Source: Onchidella celtica | Taxonomy: Eukaryota; Mollusca; Gastropoda; Systellommatophora; Onchidiidae | Length of the DNA: 64,000 nt | NCBI GenBank assembly: GCA_963931925.1 | Contig: OZ007572.1 | Span: 19,859,543-19,923,542 of the forward strand | Reading direction: 5' to 3' | In this document: positions 58,422-64,000 of the stretch, in pieces | Layout: each line of letters begins with the position of its first letter | Position numbering within the stretch: position 1 is the first letter of the stretch | Notes under the pieces: generated by a model | What the model saw: the letters and a program-made list of their open reading frames with translations, nothing else | Databases searched by the model: none | Told to the model about the DNA's origin: nothing | Made by a program: the position numbers and the translations under genes

Positions 58422-58550
58422 AGTGTTGAAGATGCTACTGGCCTCGATCTAAATGAAAATGATGTCAAAGTGGATTGAATTGAAAAAGGAGACGCAGAAG
58501 GCATAGATCTCAGTAGCCAGTTTTGAGCATTCTCATCCTGCCTGTCACAG
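58422..58550 (+). CDS. Probable last coding exon of an unidentified host gene
   Basis: A long pyrimidine tract and TCTCAG precede AGTGTTGAAG. One frame is open: SVEDATGLDLNENDVKVD, then TGA (58476-58478). The exon ends CACAG|GTAAGT at 58551, a strong donor, so the stop codon lies in a non-terminal exon with a 3'-UTR intron after it. The acidic ending looks like a real protein C-terminus but I do not recognise the family. The preceding exons were not found; the composite LTR element sits upstream and may occupy one of the gene's introns. Confidence 0.45.
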
Positions 58551-60555
58551 GTAAGTGTTGAACTGGGAAATGATTTTTATGGAGTGATTCTGACTGATAT
58601 GATTTAACTTATTGTCATTTAACACAAATAGAGAGGCTAATGGGTATCAATTTTATACTTTTTTTATCTCATCATTTCTTTATTTTCTGTTAGAAACTTT
58701 GGGAAATTATGCAAACAATGGTCAGATCTGCATGAATTCATAAAAGAAAAAAAAAAACCCAACAGTACAAAGGACATGAAAGTGAGCTTGCTTACTGGAT
58801 GAGGTAATTTGATATTTGTCAAATGTAGATTCCATAAAGTTTGGACATGTATTATTATAGGGATTTAGAGCAGGTGTTCCTCAATTTGCCGAATGATAAC
58901 TTTAGAGACTCAGGCCTATTCTACAAGTAAAGTTTATTAGTAAGTGCACATAGCTCTATTTATAATACAGAAGAAGACTTAGAAGTCAGTTTTATAAACT
59001 GCAACTGTTTCAAATGAAACAGTATGGGATGGAATTATTTGCTCGATGCAATACGCAGTAATTTGAGTAGGTTTTATTTTCAAGTTAAATCTGTGTTACT
59101 CAACTTGACATTATTCAGCTTGAACTTTGAACCAAAAGTGAAATAAATACTGAAGTCAGAAATCTTTTTCGTCTTCTTTCATTCACCATTTTTTTTATAA
59201 GAGTGAAAAGGGTGCATGGTATCTAGGTTAGGCGTCCAACTCTGGCCAGATACCTCCGTCTTCAGCTTATTTTGCTAGAGTAGAATTTGCTCATGCTCAG
59301 CGAGAATATGGCTCGGTCACATTGTTTTCACACCCCTGGTGGTGTTACTAAAACCCCCTCACTGGCGGCAAGGAGTGACCTCGAGGAGGGAAGTCAGAAA
59401 TAAAGTATAATTTATATCTTGTTTGAAAATAAAGAATAAGGACATACTCATATAACTCTCACCCTGTGAAGGGCATCGAAACACGGCATTGACTTTCCAT
59501 GCACTCAGTCTGCTCGGGCGTACAAATACGGCAAGGTCAAGCTGACCATGCAGCGCGCAAGCGGGATTTTCATGCGTCGGTTCATTGACCTCTTTGAGAC
59601 GTAACTAACGTCTTATTGCTCACTGTATCTCCTCTAAATCAAAGGCACTGTGACAAGGACATATTAACCAGTGAACCACTGATCGGAATCACAAAGACTA
59701 AACTTTCAAAGAATCACAAAGACTAAACTTTCAAAGGCTCTAGCTCTCCCCACAGTATCGAAAGGTGTAACATTGACATGCGAAACTGTTGCTCAACAAA
59801 TCTGCAATATTATCTCATTTTCTCACAAGCTGACTATCATCTAGAGTTGTCTGTATCTAAGAACCAATCAGAAACAAGCTCTGAAATGACCTTTCCCACA
59901 AATGTCCACATTGGTTCATTAGTATGTGTCAATCAGGATGAAAACATTTGTTTAGGGCTTTGGGGGCGTGGCTAGTTATCATGGTTTGTTCTCATGAAAA
60001 CTACAGCTGTCAGTTTGGTTTCATAAGTCAGATCATTGGTTAGAGACTTACAAAGGTTATGCTGGTTAATCCATTATCAAGCGTGATAAAGCATAGCAGC
60101 GAATGTTTTCATACCAATCAATAAAAAGCGAACCATGTGGACAGCGGTAGTGTGGTCATCGTACATCGCAAGAGTCAGTGCGACCCAGGCATGATTCTCT
60201 GTGAGTAAGGTCACTGACCGGACAACAGGCTTTAAGCCATCGCACGCATGGTGTGGGTTAAGATTATTTCATTGTTGGTGCAACTGCAAGTTTTCTTAAG
60301 TGTCCTCAAATCTAACCCAGTCTCCTTTCTATTGACCAGTTGTGTTTATCAAGTTTCAGGCAATCATTGAAAAATATGCAGCATGAATTACGACATGTAT
60401 TATATGAAATGAAAATATAATTATGTATGTAGTACATTCACATCAGTTCAGTTTTCTAGGCTCTGTTTATGAGGTAACATGAAATAAATTAGCAATTAAG
60501 AAAACAAACCTTTCTTGATTTAAACTAATGTGTTATTCCTATTTTGCTCCCACAG
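58551..60555 (+). other. Putative 3'-UTR intron containing a piggyBac-like element
   Basis: Runs from GTAAGT at 58551 to TTTTGCTCCCACAG at 60555. Apart from the transposon copy at 59456-60257 nothing else was recognised. Confidence 0.4.
59456..60261. mobile_element. piggyBac-like non-autonomous element, copy 2 (both ends present)
   Basis: About 800 bp. The right end is GCGCATGG-like text ending GTGTGGG followed by TTAA (60258-60261); the left end CTCTCACCCTGTG follows ATAA, a one-base change from TTAA. Left and right termini are imperfect inverse copies (TTAACCC-CACC-TGCG). The body matches 41331-42100. No transposase. Confidence 0.78.
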
Positions 60556-61065
60556 GATGGAATGCATTTTCTTTTGGAGCTCTACCGAACTATGGGCACA
60601 TCCATCATTATTTCATTAGTGCCATGACAGATGAAGGAGAGGACCCACACATAAGGAAGCCCTTGGTCAAAGGCAAATCATTTTTTACAAGTGGACATGT
60701 CTGAGATATGGAGGACAGTATGAAGAAGATTTGTACTATTTAAGAGTGTGCTATAATATATAATCATTTGAGGACTTATTCAATGTTATGATAATTGCTT
60801 GTCAGAAAAAAAGTATGCATTTGATCATTCAGCAACTCCCAAGTACTTGTAAAATAATGGAGGTTGGGCCTTAAGTCAGTGGAGGAGGGAGAAAGCAATG
60901 TTTTGATAAGTGTAGTTAGTACAAGTACCTGGTATGATGTTGACAAGAGATTTGATTTCCAGCTTATAGAATACATATGTGTACTTTTAAAAGGGGTTTA
61001 ACCAAAGCAACAGAATATATCTCTAATTACCACATCAAATAAACACAACGACCAACAACAGAGTC
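60556..61065 (+). other. Putative 3'-UTR exon with poly(A) signal
   Basis: Follows the acceptor at 60555 and ends shortly after AATAAA at 61038-61043. A short frame at its start (DGMHFLLELYRTMGTSIII) is open for 23 codons and could be coding only if the gene is spliced differently. Confidence 0.4.
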
Positions 61066-64000
61066 GGTCATTTACTCCTAGTTTTCCTTCATGAAAATCC
61101 AACTGAGAGACACCTTAATGCAGTATTTCACCGAGACAAAAAAGTGCTGACCACTTGGTAAAAGGTTAAAGTATGTCTTAAACAGCATGTAAATGCAGAA
61201 GTCTTTATGCCATAAGCCTTCTATTTAGCAATGATCGTCATCGTATCTCATTACAAGTAGGCTAATTTATAAAAGTAATCCAAATATCATAGGGGCCACT
61301 TATGATTTATCCAGCATATTTTTGTAAATGCATACTCAAGTGAACATGATCTACATGTGTTCAAAACGAACTGACTGACCCGACTGTTGATGTTCACAGC
61401 AACACAAGACTCGTCAAAAGCAAGTGGCTGGCTGTCCACCAGCTATCCTTGCATCAAGCGTTATATGGACAGGTTCACTTAATATGGGACAAGGATTGAA
61501 ATCGCTGTTTATAATGTTTTTGCCCCCTTCTTCTTTATCATAGCATTTTGAAAATGTGAATACAGTCAAGCACACGAAACTCAAACACACCTAAGACGAA
61601 ATCACGAATCCCACAAAGATCTAGGTCCCGAATTTATTTCTCAATATTCTTTGTAGTTATTTCATGCAAACCTCGAACTGTGACACGGACTCGTCGAACC
61701 AGCTTTCCTGCTGCGAGTGTGATCCAACTAGCCTAGAAGTAGAAAAGAAAAAAGAAGACTGCCAGAAACTTCATTCGGTTAGCCGGAGTATAGTCTAGTG
61801 GTGGCAGGATAGTGCGAATAGTCCCCCCTTCCCCCAATAAGAACGGCCACTAAAATACCTGAGAGGGCCAACTCCGACAGAAAATAACGTTTTATTTGTT
61901 TTTTGTTTTGGTTTGTCCCACACTCACACCCCAATAGAAAAAGAAAGAAAGGCAGCGCTGCTGTATGATGTGAATAAAGCCGAACAAAGAAAAATGGTGA
62001 TTTGTGTTCACCCTTTATTTTATCACTGTTGGACTTGACTTGGAAACAGTTCTTACTGAAGCTTTTCCAGAAGAGAAAAAAAGCGTTCGGGCACAAGGTC
62101 GTGTGCCACTGTCGCCACGCGCGTCAGTTTAATGCTTGCTTCTCTTTCAAGTGACCATGGAAAAGGGGGAAGAGGGGGGATTAATCGAGGTAATTCTTGG
62201 TACACGTCAGCTGTATTATTTTCCTTGAATATACAAATTAAAATAATAATACCTCATGATTAATGCTTCACGTATTCCTTGAAATTCGGTAAACTCGAAC
62301 TAGATGTAGCCACCCCAAAGAATTTGAGTTTTCCGGGCTCGACTGTACATTATTTTTCTCATTTTGAGCAAAGCATCAATTTTTGTTCCAATTAGCTCTT
62401 TTTGTTAACTGCTGTTAAATGAGCTTACCCTATATGTTTCTTTATATTATATGTTTCATTCAAATACCAAAAGAATCAAAAATGTTATTTATGTGCTTTT
62501 GATGATAGCCCTGATCAAATGGATTTTTTTTTCAGCAAAATGAGATAAATCCATTAACATTTCTGAAGAACACTTGTCAAACAGCTAAAGCTGCCCTCTA
62601 AATATAAATGAGTGAATTGGTAAATCTAAATCTATAGGTTCTATTCAAGCTGAATTCTGCTAAATCTGCTGTATGTACAGTCTAGATTATAGGTCTAATC
62701 AAAGTCTAGAAATATCTGTGCGAGATCTTGTAGTAGACCTCATAGACTGAGTGGAATCTAGCTTCTACCTTGTCTCTAGATGTAGAATGAGACTTCTATC
62801 TTGATGTAGGTTCTAGTGTATAATCTTGTTTATAATTCGTTATTTGTAGATTATGAGATTATGATAAGTGAGGGGATTCCCCTTTGGATTTGTTAAATTA
62901 TTCTAAAAAAGCTGTGTGACGTTTATCGCGTTATGCAAAAAGAATTTTGTAACAAGTACGTACATCCCCCAAGTTTTTTGCACTAGGGATACGTATTTTA
63001 AAGCCTTGACTCCAGAGCTAGAAAGCTCCTCCCGAAAGACTCCTAACAACAGCCTTAATTATAATTATTGTTCTGTCAGATTTTTTTTTTTTTCCTCCTG
63101 TTTTTTTGGTTCAAAGGGCAGGGTTAGGGATTTGATAAAATTTGAGAATAAGGACAGAGTAGGGGATAGATATGTATCTGTACGTGCCCCTATCGTAAAA
63201 CGCTTGGGGTGCATACGTACTTATAACAACAGCTTGCAAAAAAGAGATGATTTCGTGGATTTTTACCTTTGGATATATGTATTACTTTTTGTGGATTTTT
63301 AAAAACATGTCATGTAACTCACATCAAGATATCATCTGATGCACTTATCTTTGATTTTGTACAAATGGCACTCACAGCGTTTTGCGGTCAAACCCTTCAT
63401 TTGAATACTTGAACAGATGCGTTTTTCTCTTGGTCATATGATGTAAACATCAGCTGTTTTCTGTATAGGTACTAATCCTAAGTGATTGTTCGAGGAAGAA
63501 TGTTTCTTTTAAAGAGTAAACCTGTATTTTTATAATAACAGGTGAGTAGAATTCAGTACCGCCTGTCATTTGATGTAAAAATGAAATTTGTTTTTCAGAG
63601 ATGCTGAACAATTTTGTCTCTTTTGTGTTCATTTCCTCAGTTGTGTGTCCCAAGTGGTACAGACAGTGTACACTTTCATAATTATAACACATTTATTGTT
63701 CTTTTGTATCAATATTTAAAAGTCAAGTAGAAAATGGAAAGTTCGAATGCAGTCATAGGTAGGGGGGCCTACTATTTCATTTTCAAACAAGTATTATTTT
63801 GGTATATTGCCGTAATAAATTTGAATAAAACGTCAAGAAATATGTATTTTGTGTATTGTTTAGAACAGCTAGCTGTTTCGTTCCATTAAATGTGATGACT
63901 GGAAGGTGAACATGAGTTGTGTTAAGAGAGATCGGGGAGTGAGAGACAGAATAGTGAAACATCATCACTGAACACTATCAGTATGTCAGTGAATGTTGAC
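61066..64000. other. Intergenic region, no gene seen
   Basis: Chance frames only. TCTAGA/GATCT-rich text at 62620-62830, T run near 63079-63095. No exon, RNA gene or paired transposon end was recognised. Confidence 0.5.

Noticed and set aside
61779-62096. Minus-strand 105-codon frame
   Set aside because: Low-complexity, no motif, no splice or promoter context; likely chance.

Overview
The window is eukaryotic nuclear DNA from an invertebrate animal, most likely a mollusc and perhaps a gastropod. It is AT-rich and has long introns, GT-AG splice sites, AATAAA signals, long GA/CT microsatellites and scattered AGATCTAG-rich patches. The taxon is inferred from style and gene content only. No bacterial operon, CRISPR array or rRNA gene is seen.

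One host gene can be read from first to last codon: a plus-strand homologue of HROB (human C17orf53/MCM8IP), the OB-fold partner of the MCM8-MCM9 helicase. It has nine coding exons from 6403 to 22428 that join in phase into 801 codons. They carry the FPGPAGILP motif, the OB fold and an acidic C-terminal motif. Its longest intron (13198-19546) holds a LINE with one open 1039-codon frame and a 1.39 kb terminal-inverted-repeat element with a perfect 8-bp target duplication and an internal minisatellite. Near 58.4-61.1 kb lies the apparent 3' end of a second, unidentified host gene: a last coding exon, a 3'-UTR intron and a poly(A) signal.

Most of the rest is mobile DNA. Left to right: a decayed PIF/Harbinger transposon with a DDE transposase nested inside the intron of an opposing MADF-BESS gene (1-2.4 kb); a 5'-truncated LINE (5.3-6.2 kb); a hAT-type MITE with 8-bp duplication (23.5 kb); two abutting fold-back elements of one family (24.07-29.41 kb), the second carrying a transcription-unit-like insert; a Merlin/ISXO2-type transposase relic between 83-bp inverted repeats (37.56-38.95 kb); two copies of a piggyBac-like TTAA element (41.3 and 59.5 kb); and two copies of a 0.2 kb MITE (32.3 and 42.8 kb).

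The largest feature is a 13.9 kb LTR-retrotransposon fossil (43565-57476) bounded by 1.24-kb LTRs about 1% apart and by a 5-bp duplication GTTTC. It is a composite of two related Ty3/gypsy-type elements of the Gmr1 kind, in which integrase precedes reverse transcriptase. A second, different LTR with its own tRNA-Pro-like primer site lies inside it. The coding parts are broken.

The remaining intergenic DNA (about 2.4-5.3, 29.4-37.5, 39.1-41.3 and 61.1-64 kb) shows simple repeats and old local duplications but no convincing genes.
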